From positions 363,572,921-363,636,920 of the forward strand of contig CM022297.1 of assembly GCA_011799875.1 (NCBI GenBank): a stretch of 64,000 nucleotides of DNA. The letters are read 5' to 3'. Below the pieces are notes generated by a model. It saw nothing but the letters and a program-made list of their open reading frames with translations, searched no databases and was not told the origin of the DNA. Position numbers and translations under genes: made by a program. Positions 44,665 to 53,461 of this stretch are shown piece after piece (within the stretch, counting starts at the first letter, position 1; every line of letters starts with the position of its first letter). The DNA is from Thinopyrum elongatum (taxonomy: Eukaryota > Streptophyta > Magnoliopsida > Poales > Poaceae).

Positions 44665-47220
44665 TTACTCGATGTACGGCCGCACTTCTATTAGGCTGTT
44701 GAAGATATACAACGAAATGGTCCGCCATTCTTCGACATCCAACGTTAAGGAATTAGAAGCACCGGCTGGTGCGAGATTCCCTTTGAATAGGCTGAGGTTG
44801 GATCCACCCTTTTTAGGGTTGCCAGCATTGTACCGAGGCTTCGGATTATGCAAATGACGATTTTTGGCTTCGTAGTGTGCTGTCACGAAGTTTTCCGCCT
44901 CCTCAGTAATGAATGCCTCGGACATCGATGCTTCAATTCTACGTTTATTTTTACATTTTGCTTGAAGCGTATTCTGCATCCTCTCAGTTGCGTAGCACCA
45001 ACGATTTTGCACGGGCACGCCCAATCTTGCCTCGGTCGGGAGATGCAAAATCAAGTGCTGCATTGGATTAAAGAAGCCCAGCGGAAAGATCTTCTCTAAC
45101 TTGTAGATCAACTCCGGCGCCAACTCTTCCATTTCTTCTAGCAGGCCAGGCGATAGTTCTTTCGCACAAAGAACACGGAAGAAATAGCTCAGCTCTGCCA
45201 GTACTAGCCATTCATCCTCTGGGATGAAGCCACACAACATCACCGGCATTACCCGCTCAATCCATATGTGCCAATCATGACTCTTGAGACCAAATATTTT
45301 CAATTTTTCAAGACTCGCTCCCCTCTTTAGATTCGCTGCATACCCATCGGGGAACATCAACTGCATTTTCACCCACAAGATAATTTCCCTCATAGCTGGC
45401 CTTCCAAGATTGAACCATGCCTTTGGCTTTGTCCAGTTCTGCTTTCCTTTCGGTGGTTGCATGTTTTGTAACGGTCTATCGCATAGTGCCTCCAGATCGA
45501 CTCTAGCCTTAGTATTATCCTTTGACTTCCCCTCTATGCCGAACAATGTACCAAAAAGTGCCTCGGCGATATTCTTTTCAGTGTGCATCATGTTGATGTT
45601 GTGTGGGCAAAGGAGGTCTTTGAAGTAAGGCAGATCCCACAAGCATGTCTTGTGAGTCCAGGTGTGTTTCGAATTATACCCCTTGAACTACCCTGGATGC
45701 TCTGGATCTGGCTCGAGAGCGTTTAACTGACCCAGGGTCTCTTGGCCTATCAACGTAGGTGGTGCAGAGTTTTTGACAACTCTACCTTTGATGAAGTTCT
45801 TCTTGTCTTTCTTGAACTTATGGCGAGGATCCAGGAACTTTCTATGCAAGTCGAAGCAAGAAAACTTGCGACCGGCCTGAAGCCAACGAAACTCAAGAGC
45901 TCCCTTGCATGTGGGGCACGGGAACCTTCCATGCACACACCAGCCAACGAATAGCGCATACGCCGGCAAGTCATGCATCGAGTACATGTACCAGACACGC
46001 ATTATGAAGTTCTATTTGCTAAAGGCGTCGTATGTATTGAACCCATTATCCCAGGCTTCTTGCAATTCGTCCTTCAGTGGCTGCATGTACACATTCATAT
46101 TCTTCCCCGGATAGTTAGGCCCTGGAATTATCAACGTGAGGAAAATGTTCTTTCTTTGCATAATCTGTCCGGGTGGGAGATTGAGCGGAATGACAAATAT
46201 GGGCCTACAACTGTATTGGGCTGCCGTCAGACCAAACACACTGAACCCATCTGTGCTGATGGCGAATCGAGGATGCGTTGGATCTGCCACTTTTTCATCA
46301 TGTAATGCATCGAAGCGCTTCCACGCTTCACCGTCTGATGTGTGCACAATCATCAGTTTCCCATCTGCATCTAGTTGGGTTCTTTTGTCCGTTTTGTGCC
46401 ATGTCATCTGTCTGGCCATCTCTTCGACCATGAAAAGACATTGAAGTCTTGGTACGATTGGCATATACCGAAGAACATTAATGGGGATTTTGGTCTACGT
46501 CTTCTCACCCATACCGTTGTCTACCACAACATACCTGGATGACTTGCAAATGGGACAATAGTTCAAGTCCGCATACTGAAGCCTAAATAAGGCACATCCT
46601 TTCTCACAGACATGTATCTTCTCATAGGGCATCTTAAGAGCACAGAGGATTTTGTCTGACTGGTACAGGTTTGCAGGTAGTACATGGCCTTTGGGTAGAA
46701 AATGTCCAAATATTGTCATCATCGCGTCGTAGCATTCTCTGCCCAAGTTGAATTGAGCCTTCAGAGCCATTATTTGTGAGATGGCATCCAGCTGACAAAT
46801 CTCAGTGTGCTCGTGGAGAGGACGTTTTGAAGACTCCAACATTTCATTGAAGGCCTTTGCAGATTCCTCCATCTCATCGTCCGAGTCCTGAGCATCATCA
46901 AAGTTTTGCACCATGTCTTCCATCCCGGTACCATGCTCGTCGGTGCGACGACGAACCACCTCGGCTCTGGCACATTGGGCAGACTCACCATGAAATGTCC
47001 AGACCGTATAACCAGGCGTAAAACCAAACTTCTGCAGGTGTTTACTCATTACAAGCTCATCCCTCCTATGATAGTTGTCGCACTGGGCACAGGGGCACCA
47101 ACTTATTGTCTAGCCATTTGCAAATGCGGCTCTCACAAACCCCATGGTTTTTGTTAACCATTCATCGGTCATGTCTTTCTGACTAGTGTGGCCGGTGTAC
47201 ATCCATGCACGATCACTCAT
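44665..47220 (-). pseudogene. CACTA TNP2-type transposase, main exon
   Basis: The ATG at 47218-47220 opens MSDRAWMYTGHTSQ, the usual start of the transposase-associated zinc domain, with CPCAQC and CDNYHRRDEL kept. The TNP2 catalytic region follows: CPICKSSRY, then YMPIVPRLQCLFM, FAISTDGFSVFG (containing an acidic residue of the catalytic region) and LIIPGPNYPGKNMNVYMQPL. The next part has CPTCKGALEF, DLPYFKDLLCPHNINMMHTEKN and a DUF4218-type region (LIYKLEKIFPLGFF and HLPTEARLG). Four in-frame TAGs (47110, 46495, 46012, 45688) interrupt it. Alignment memory of this family puts Gln at 46012 and allows it at the others. Otherwise the frame is continuous for 2.5 kb, so the loss is by point changes. 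Confidence 0.88.
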
Positions 47221-47353
47221 ATTGCGTAGCTACTGGACACACAAGAAATATATACATAATTCAGCAAACCATATCGATCAGTTAATGGAGTTTGTCACTT
47301 TTATTATGTCCATGCAACCTAGACGCTAATAGGTAAAGATAGGTCCTAATCCC

Positions 47354-47571
47354 ACCCGAGTATGTGTAGATTGGGTTCGTTTTCCCATGCTCTGCTTCGG
47401 ATCCGATGTAAAATTTTGGCAGCACCTCCCCACTGTTCTCCTGATACACGTCTCGGCAATAAGCAGAGAGGATGTGTACCTGGAGAACAACAGGGAGGCA
47501 CTGACGAAATTCTGCATCGGATCCGGAGCAGAGCATATGGGAAAACGAACCCAATCTACACATACTCGGGT
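47354..47571. repeat. Long imperfect inverted repeat upstream of the transposase gene
   Basis: The left arm (47354-47461) begins acccgagtatgtgtagattg and contains ggttcgttttcccat and cggatccgatg. The right arm (about 47464-47571) is its imperfect reverse complement, ending caatctacacatactcgggt. The arms are about 108 bp with roughly 80-85% match by eye and almost no loop. It lies 134 bp upstream of the transposase ATG. Confidence 0.85.
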
Positions 47572-47995
47572 TGTCCATGGATAACGTTGGACAATTCGAT
47601 AGAATCACGGTTATAAATATGCAAATGCATGCATATTTATAGATGTAACCCTTATGAACGGGAGACGCATAGTGGTCACGCATACTGATGATTGAAGACA
47701 CCTATAGCTAGCAAGTTTCATCGACACGAAGACCGGAACAGAGCATATGAAGGGGGAAGGAGGAGATGTCATTTGTGCTCACCCACGAACGCAGGGGCGG
47801 AGCTCGTCGAATGAACGGGGAGGTCGTTGAACACCAGACCCTCGCAGCGATGAAACAACTGCACATTTTAAACCACCTGATCAACACAAATATGATGTTT
47901 TTATAACAAAATCAAAAAAATATATGACCTAACTCATAATTCACAAATATATGACCCCGTCGGCCTCTGGAAGGCCGAAGAGCACCTTTTCGGGA
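47572..47995. other. Unassigned sequence of the CACTA element
   Basis: No coding region or repeat was recognised between the inverted repeat and the GC-rich minisatellites. As the upstream flank of the minus-strand transposase gene it may hold promoter elements, but no clear TATA box was seen. Confidence 0.4.
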
Positions 47996-47997
47996 AG

Positions 47998-48302
47998 TGT
48001 CGGGGGTTGGGGTGTCGGGGGTGTCGTGTCAGGGTCGGGGTGCTGTGTCGGGGTCGGGGGTGCCGTGTCGCGGTCGGGGTGCTGTGTAGGGGTCGGGGTG
48101 TCGTGTCGGGGTCGGGGTGTCGGGGTCGGGGTGTCGAGGTCAGGGGGTCGGGGTGTCGGGGTCGGGATGGCAAATCCTCGACCCCTCGGCGACCCTCGAT
48201 CCTCGACCCCTCGACCATCGACCGCTTTTCCCCTCGACCCTCGACTCCTTTTCCCCTCGATCCTCGACCCCTCGACCGCTCGGCGACCCTCGACCCTCGG
48301 CA
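47998..48302. repeat. G-rich minisatellite followed by C-rich minisatellite
   Basis: From 47998 to about 48168 the strand consists of variants of gtcggggtcggggtgtc. From about 48176 to 48302 it switches to ctcgaccctcgacccc-type units. The two parts are partly complementary in composition. Long ORFs on both strands through this DNA are artefacts of the repeat. Confidence 0.85.
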
Positions 48303-48309
48303 ACCCTCT

Positions 48310-48406
48310 TTTTCTACTTTTCCTACTTCTTTTTTTCATTTTCTTCTTCTACTTTTTTATCATCTTCCTCTTTCTTCTTCTTCTACTTATTGTTCTTTTT
48401 TTTTCA

Positions 48407-48437
<31 letters not shown>

Positions 48438-48470
48438 TTACTTCTTTTTTTTTCATCTTTCTTGTTTATT
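48310..48470. repeat. Pyrimidine-rich (TTC)n tract
   Basis: An irregular run of ttcttc and cttttt units lies next to the C-rich minisatellite. Confidence 0.85.
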
Positions 48471-48490
48471 CTTAAAAAACAGAAGAAAAA

Positions 48491-48606
48491 AAACTAAACT
48501 AAACTAAACTAACCTAAACTAAACTAAATCTAACCTAAACTAAACTAAACTAACCTAAACTAAACTAACCTAACCTAACCTAAACTAAACTAACCTAAAC
48601 TAAATC
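48491..48606. repeat. ctaaa/ctaac pentanucleotide repeat
   Basis: The run consists of aaactaaact and aacctaaact units, with ctaacc interspersed. It resembles but is not the plant telomere repeat CCCTAAA. Confidence 0.85.
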
Positions 48607-48904
48607 TAAAAAAATAGAAAAAAACACAACAACTCACCTCCGGCGAGGTCGGCCCGTGGAGGCAGGCCACGGGGAGGGGACGCGGGTTGAGGAAGGCCGC
48701 GGGGAAGGACGGCGGGGCGCTGTGTGGCTCCGGCGGTGGGGCGGGGCGGCGCGGCATGGCTCCGGCGATGGGGCGGGGCAGGGCGGGCGGGGATGGCGGG
48801 CCGGCGGCGGCTCGGGCACGGGGACGGCACGGGTGAGGTGAGGGGAGAGAGAGAGAGGGGTGGGGCGCGGGGCGCTGACCGTTTTTTAGTTAGGTCAAAT
48901 TTTT
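48607..48904. other. GC-rich segment of the CACTA right arm
   Basis: About 250 bp of G-rich DNA (ggcggggcggcgcggcatgg-type) ends in a gagagaga run at 48845. ORFs here are Pro/Arg/Ala-biased on either strand and are not considered genes. It could be the 5' UTR or promoter side of the minus-strand genes. Confidence 0.5.
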
Positions 48905-49287
48905 TTGCCGTCTGCTAGCAGACGGCATAGAAGCTTTGCCGTCTGCTAGCAGACGGCAAAGAGCCTAGCTAGTGGTAGGGCCGGGGGGAACGGCCATTAG
49001 ATTGGTCACTTTCTTTGTCGTCTGCTAGCAGACGGCAAAGAGGAGGGCCGTTAGGTTGTGCTCGTTAGTGGGCCAACCTCCCTCTTTGTCGTCTGCTAGC
49101 GGACGACAAAGCTTCTATGCCGTCTGCTAGCAGACGGCAAAGAACTGGCTCACGGCAAACATGATCTTTGCCGTCAGCCAGTTCTTTGCCGTCAGTTTTC
49201 TGTAAGCTGACGGCAAAGACCTTCTTTGCCGTCAGCCAGCAGACGGCAAAGAACTGGCTGACGGCAAAGATCCTGATTCCAGTAGTG
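48905..49287. repeat. Right CACTA terminus with palindromic subterminal repeats
   Basis: GCCGTCTGCTAGCAGACGGC, a perfect 20-bp palindrome, occurs at 48907-48926 and 48938-48957. It recurs with one change near 49017 and 49087 and intact near 49118. Towards the terminus the units become gccgtcagcca and ctggctgacggcaaag, as at the left end. Confidence 0.9.
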
Positions 49288-49419
49288 CAAAGGCAAAACA
49301 TTTATATGCACATCTTCAGGAGGAGCCTTTTCCAACCTATGAAGACAATGCCCATGTACTTTAACTTTCACATACTTTTATCCCCATTGAAAACTTCAAC
49401 CAGTTTGTCATCAATCACC

Positions 49420-49433
49420 AAAAAGGGGGAGAT
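49420..49433 (+). other. Polypurine tract of the Copia element
   Basis: An A-run then gggggagat directly precedes the 3' LTR start TGTAAG at 49434. Confidence 0.85.
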
Positions 49434-50757
49434 TGTAAGTACATCTAGTGCCACCCCTAGTTAGTTTTGAAGTATTGACGGCAAACATGGTTGAGGGACT
49501 AATGTGTTTGTGAGAATTGCAGGATAACACAAGTAGTAGTCCCTCATTGATTCGGTTTACCTACCAGTGATGACCCCTAAAAATGTATGAAGACATTGAA
49601 GACAATGGTGGTTCGTGAAGACATTCATGTTGAAGACAATGACCACTTGAAGACTATGGAGTGCGAAGACATAGTTTCTTTCGTAGTTTCCTTTTCTTCT
49701 TTCTTGAGTCATAGGAACCACCGTACTGTTAAGTGGGGTCCAAGTGAACAAAGTCAGATGACTGAAGTGATGGTCAACCAAAATCCTATGTCTTCGAGCG
49801 AAGACAATAAGAGCAAATCTTATCCAGGGTTGGATGAGTCAGCTTTGCTTGTAGCCCAAGCCAAGCTGCCTCGTGTGTTTGAAATCCGACCGTTGGACAC
49901 ATGTTGGTTCCTTAGTGACCTAGGGTCATTTTTGACATATCATGTCGGGTTGCCTCCTGGCTATAAATAGCCCACCCCCTACACCATAAATTGGTGGCTG
50001 CTCAGAGTTAGTACATGGCTTTTGTCGTTTGAGAGCAACCCACCTCCAAAGCCTTTGACAGAGAGATCCTTGCGAGGACAAAGCCCAAAACACCCAGAGC
50101 CAAAGAGTGTTAGGCGTCACTAAAGTCTTTCTGTCCGCGTGACCTGAAGACTTGTTACACTTGAGGACTGTGCATCCTCCAGCCGGTTAGGCGTCACGTT
50201 CTGAGGATCCAAGAGTCATTGTGGATCGCCGATGAACGGAGTCTGTGAAGGTTTGGAAGTCTACCTTGAAGACTTACCAGAGTGATTGGGCGAGGACTGG
50301 GTGTCCTTAGCTCAAGGGGAATAAGGTGAAGACACAGTCTTCTGAGTTCAATCTCGGCCTCCCTAACCAGACGTACAGTTGTCACAGCAACTGGAACTGG
50401 TCTACCAAATCCTTGTCTTCACCAAGCTACTGGTTCTATCCCTTACCTTCTTTACATTTCAGTTTGTCTTCGTGAAGTCATTGCTTGCTTGCCTGATCTG
50501 TTTGACTTCACTGTGCGAAGACTATTACCTGTTTGGCTTCATACTGTCTTCCATTCCGATACGAACTACCTAGCTGCTATCAGTCTTTGTGCTATCTCTA
50601 TATTGCTTACTTGACTATAGCATGTCTAGTGTAGTTTCTCTTCCGCTGTATATCATATAGGTTCAATTGCTTGTTTGTCTTCAAAGACCTCGTGTTTTGA
50701 AGACTTTCATAAAAATCGCCTATTCACCCCCCCTCTAGTCGATAACTAGCACTTTCA
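49434..50757 (+). repeat. 3' LTR of the Copia element
   Basis: This uninterrupted 1324-bp LTR starts TGTAAGTACATC and ends CTAGCACTTTCA. A TATAAATA box lies at 49962-49969. Comparison with the 5' LTR shows where the solo LTR inserted (after gagagcaac at about 50039). It is followed by the ggagt duplication at 50758-50762. Confidence 0.93.
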
Positions 50758-50949
50758 GGAGTTGGTTTACTATCTCCTGGCGTTTGGATCTTTTGCAAAG
50801 ACCTTGTTTGTAGCCGTTCAGATTCTAACATAGCCGTCTTCCCCTTGCATGCCTTATATAGAAGAATGGTGCTTCAAATATAAAACATGCTACAACAGAG
50901 AGATGGAATAGGTACTGAAGAATAGAAAGGCATGCCATATTGACATGTA

Positions 50950-51050
50950 TTCCCTCCATTCGGAAATAAATGGATGGGTCTAGGCATATTTCAGTTCTAG
51001 GTACATCCATTTTTATCCATTTATGCGACATGTAATCCGGACGAAGGGAG
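50950..51050. mobile_element. Stowaway-like MITE
   Basis: The 101-bp unit starts ttccctccattcggaaata and ends taatccggacgaagggag, an inverted repeat close to the Stowaway consensus CTCCCTCCGT. TA dinucleotides at 50948-50949 and 51051-51052 fit Tc1/mariner targeting. It lies in the intron between the exons at 51518 and 50852. Confidence 0.85.
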
Positions 51051-51059
51051 TATGATGTA

Positions 51060-51430
51060 AGAGCTAGGGATACGACAGGACAACAGAGTAAAAAAACACT
51101 AGTTGAATGTAAAACTGTATGCTAGCGGAATACATACAGAAAAACACTAAGGCAACATATGCGTGTATGATTGGGAAACTAAGATGGCATTGCAACAGAC
51201 CACTAGAACATCACTTCAATGTAAAAAAACATGGTATGGTAGACAGATGTAGTACATACTAATGAATAACAATGCATAAGATATTCAGAAGCATCATGTC
51301 CAAACTAAGCAGATGGCATTGCGATAGAGTAGAATGACAGTACTTGAATTTAAAAACATGTTATCATGAATGGAATAAGTACTGAAAAATAGGAAGGCAT
51401 GACATATTTACATGCATGATCAGCAGGCTA
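51060..51430. repeat. Intronic repeated segments
   Basis: atggaataagtactgaaaaa and the following aggaaggcatg occur at about 51369-51415 and, with small changes, at about 50904-50948 just left of the MITE. Variants of gatggcattgcaacagagtag occur near 51183, 51311 and 51436. Together they suggest old intron-internal duplications. Confidence 0.55.
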
Positions 51431-53150
51431 AGCACATGGCATTGCAACAGAGTAGATGCACTCCAGGACATTATATGCATGTTGTACCCATATCACGAGC
51501 CAAGTTAGAGCAAGGACCTTGTGGGGTGAATAGGATTCATCATCTTTCTGCAAGTCTTCTGAAGAACTGCCTTTACATGTTCCATCATATTGGGTATCAT
51601 TGACGTCAAGTTTGTTGGCCGTTACATTGCTCCGTGAGGTTCTTGTGGATATATCAGTGTGTGCAATTATATCTGACATGCATGGAAGACAACTAGTAGT
51701 TAGATTTATGTAATGAGTGCCTGTAGGAGATGACATAAATAGTAGGAATGGGGTTAACTAGCAGCAACAGGTCTCGAAAATTAAAGGGAGAACACAGATG
51801 AAAGCTACAGAATATGTATCATTTGTACTCGAGATTAACTAGATGGCACACAAAAGTATTAAAGAACAACATAGGTAATACTAGAAGTGGTATAATACTA
51901 TAATCACCAGCCTGTGGGATAGCATTGGCTGATGGATGATAAATATGGAACAGTGTTACCTAAAGAACAAGTCTCTTAGCTGAACTATGGAACAACGTTA
52001 ACTACTGAATAAGACCCGTAAGAGATCAGCATGAATATACAGTGAAATGTGATTATCTATTTTCCATGCTTAGATGAATAACAAAGCCATAAATGTTGCA
52101 CACAAGTAAGATGAGGGTACTACCTATCTGGCCGCCATCCATAGGAGTGAGCATCATGTGCTGACTTGTCGATGGCCCTGTAGTTGTTGTGGCTGTCCAT
52201 GTCGGGCACGCGCATTCGATGCAGGGAACTGTTGAGTGGGGACTATAGCTCCCTTCTAGTGTATGCTTCCCTTGTTGGAGCAGTTGCAGTGAGAAGGAAG
52301 ACGGTGTGGCTGAAGATGCAGAAAACGCATAATGTTAAGAACGACACATATCTCTGAGCTGAAGAAATACCCTAAGAGATCAACATATAAACAACCCAAT
52401 CTCCATTTGCGCCTGCCCATGCCTTACCCTTAAGCGATGGCATCTTAACATCACACGTATCATTATCAAGCTGCATCAACTTATACAAGGCGAGGCTTCC
52501 GTCGTCTGCACACCAGCGAGCAGGGTCATGGTGAAGAAGATAGGGGAGATCAAACCGCTCCTGGACCCTTGGGTTCTTTGTAATGATGTTATTAGTTGAG
52601 TCAAGAATGGTCTTGAACGAACCTGCCATGCTAGCCGAGGTGATGACGTCGCAACGATCAATGAGTTCCTCCACCACGTCATCTTTCAGATCGGGGCAAG
52701 AATAACGGGGTCATTTCCGGCCTGTTCCCTCCATGGAGAAGATGATCGAACAATGGCAGAAGGAAGGGTGAAGGCAAATGGAGGAGGGAGGAAGAGCGTG
52801 CGACAGCAGTTCCAAATCGAGAGGGAAAGGCGACGAGGCGGTGGACGGTTGCATGGTACAGGAAAAGGCGCCCCGGCCTACATAGACGTCCGTTCGGAAT
52901 TGTACAAAAGGACTCGCCGTCGTCTCACTGACATGTTGGAACGGGACCACATGTCAATGAAACATGGTGTGTCATTTCTCGTGGAAAATGCGATCTGGCC
53001 GCGTTGGCCCGAGGTGCCGCATTATTTCTCGACTTTATTTTTTTAATGGCGTGCCGTCCAGTTTTGAAGCACGACTAACTGGTACTGTATGCAGAGAAAA
53101 TATAAACTGCTCTACCACTACTCCACCTCTAGTACTAGTATCAAACAAGA

Positions 53151-53156
53151 TATATA
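53151..53156 (+). promoter_or_regulatory. Candidate TATA box
   Basis: TATATA in caagatatataggctgg lies about 228 bp upstream of the ATG at 53379. A CT-rich leader (ctctctccctcctcaccgg) follows it. Confidence 0.35.
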
Positions 53157-53378
53157 GGCTGGAGCTTCAGTGCTTGCTTGCTAAGGGATGCCCACTTGCT
53201 TCTCACACTATCACCCTCTCTCCAGATCTAAAAAAGACGGCCTCTCTCTCCCTCCTCACCGGTGGTCACAGATCTGCCGGGGAAGAAAAGGACGTGCAGC
53301 GTTGACGCACTCGCCGTCGGCGAGCGAGGTCACGCACTGACGACAAGGCCATCCTCTCAGACCTAGCGCCCACGCGGG

Positions 53379-53461
53379 ATGGCCTCCGTCCCCAAGCTCA
53401 CTGCCGTAGTGTGTGCGGAGGACGACGACCACGAGCGAAGCCACTTCCTGCCGACCCTCAG
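53379..53461 (+). CDS. Candidate first exon of an unidentified gene
   Basis: The ATG at 53379 starts MASVPKLTAVVCAEDDDHER and runs 27 complete codons to CTCAG|GTATGC, a good plant donor at 53461/53462. The TATA box and CT-rich leader upstream fit a real 5' end. No convincing second exon was found in the next 2 kb; a frame at about 55610-55700 (acceptor ggcag) is possible but weak. It lies divergently from the minus-strand gene that starts at 52734, 645 bp away, so a shared promoter region is possible. It may be a captured gene fragment. Confidence 0.35.

Larger units (their letters stand above)
39109..49287 (-). mobile_element. 10.2-kb CACTA (En/Spm) DNA transposon
   Basis: Termini CACTACAGGAATCAGG (39109) and CCTGATTCCAGTAGTG (to 49287) are near-perfect inverted repeats. 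They are flanked by the 3-bp duplication caa (39106-39108 and 49288-49290), typical of the superfamily. Subterminal arrays contain TTTGCCGTC/GACGGCAAA in both orientations. Two minus-strand transposition genes are present: TNP2-type transposase with a DUF4216-type exon set, and a TNP1-like gene. Nonsense codons in both suggest the copy is no longer autonomous. It inserted between ORF2 and the 3' LTR of the Copia element. Confidence 0.95.
12665..50757 (+). mobile_element. SIRE/Maximus-like Copia LTR retrotransposon with three nested insertions
   Basis: It has two LTRs (12665-15622 and 49434-50757) beginning TGTAAG and ending CTAGCACTTTCA, a primer-binding site, a polypurine tract and a ggagt target duplication. 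The order Gag-PR-INT-RT-RNaseH is the Copia order. A long additional ORF after pol places it with the SIRE/Maximus group. Its own sequence amounts to about 15 kb; the rest is later insertions: a solo LTR (13284-14899), a non-autonomous LTR element (27127-38538) and a CACTA transposon (39109-49287). Both ORFs carry nonsense codons and frameshifts, so it is non-autonomous now. It landed within a coding exon of a minus-strand gene. Confidence 0.93.
50758..52734 (-). pseudogene. 5' part of a multi-exon gene split by the Copia insertion (possibly F-box/DUF295-like)
   Basis: The minus-strand ATG at 52732-52734 opens MEGTGRK, then a TGA at 52711 where TGG would fit, then LKDDVVEELIDRCDVITSAS. That segment resembles an F-box, followed by a DUF295-like segment (LPYLLHHDPARWCADDG); the likeness is tentative. 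Exon 1 ends at 52428 with a strong AAGG|GTAAGG donor. Further exons with compatible phases are 52309-52124 (Gln/Ser/Thr-rich), 51672-51518 (IIAHTDISTRTSRSN) and 50852-50758. The last continues across the Copia insertion into 12664 as GDSKPTP|VSIDTAP. Apart from the Copia insertion the only clear lesion here is the TGA. It may be a host gene or a gene captured by the CACTA-like element whose end is at 9997. Confidence 0.5.

Noticed and set aside
47934..48507. ORFs of up to 174 codons through the GC-rich minisatellite
   Set aside because: The translated products simply follow the repeat unit and the neighbouring (TTC)n tract; there is no protein-like composition.
48491..48606. Interstitial telomere
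   Set aside because: Units are ctaaa/ctaac, not CCCTAAA, and there is no uniform seven-base period.
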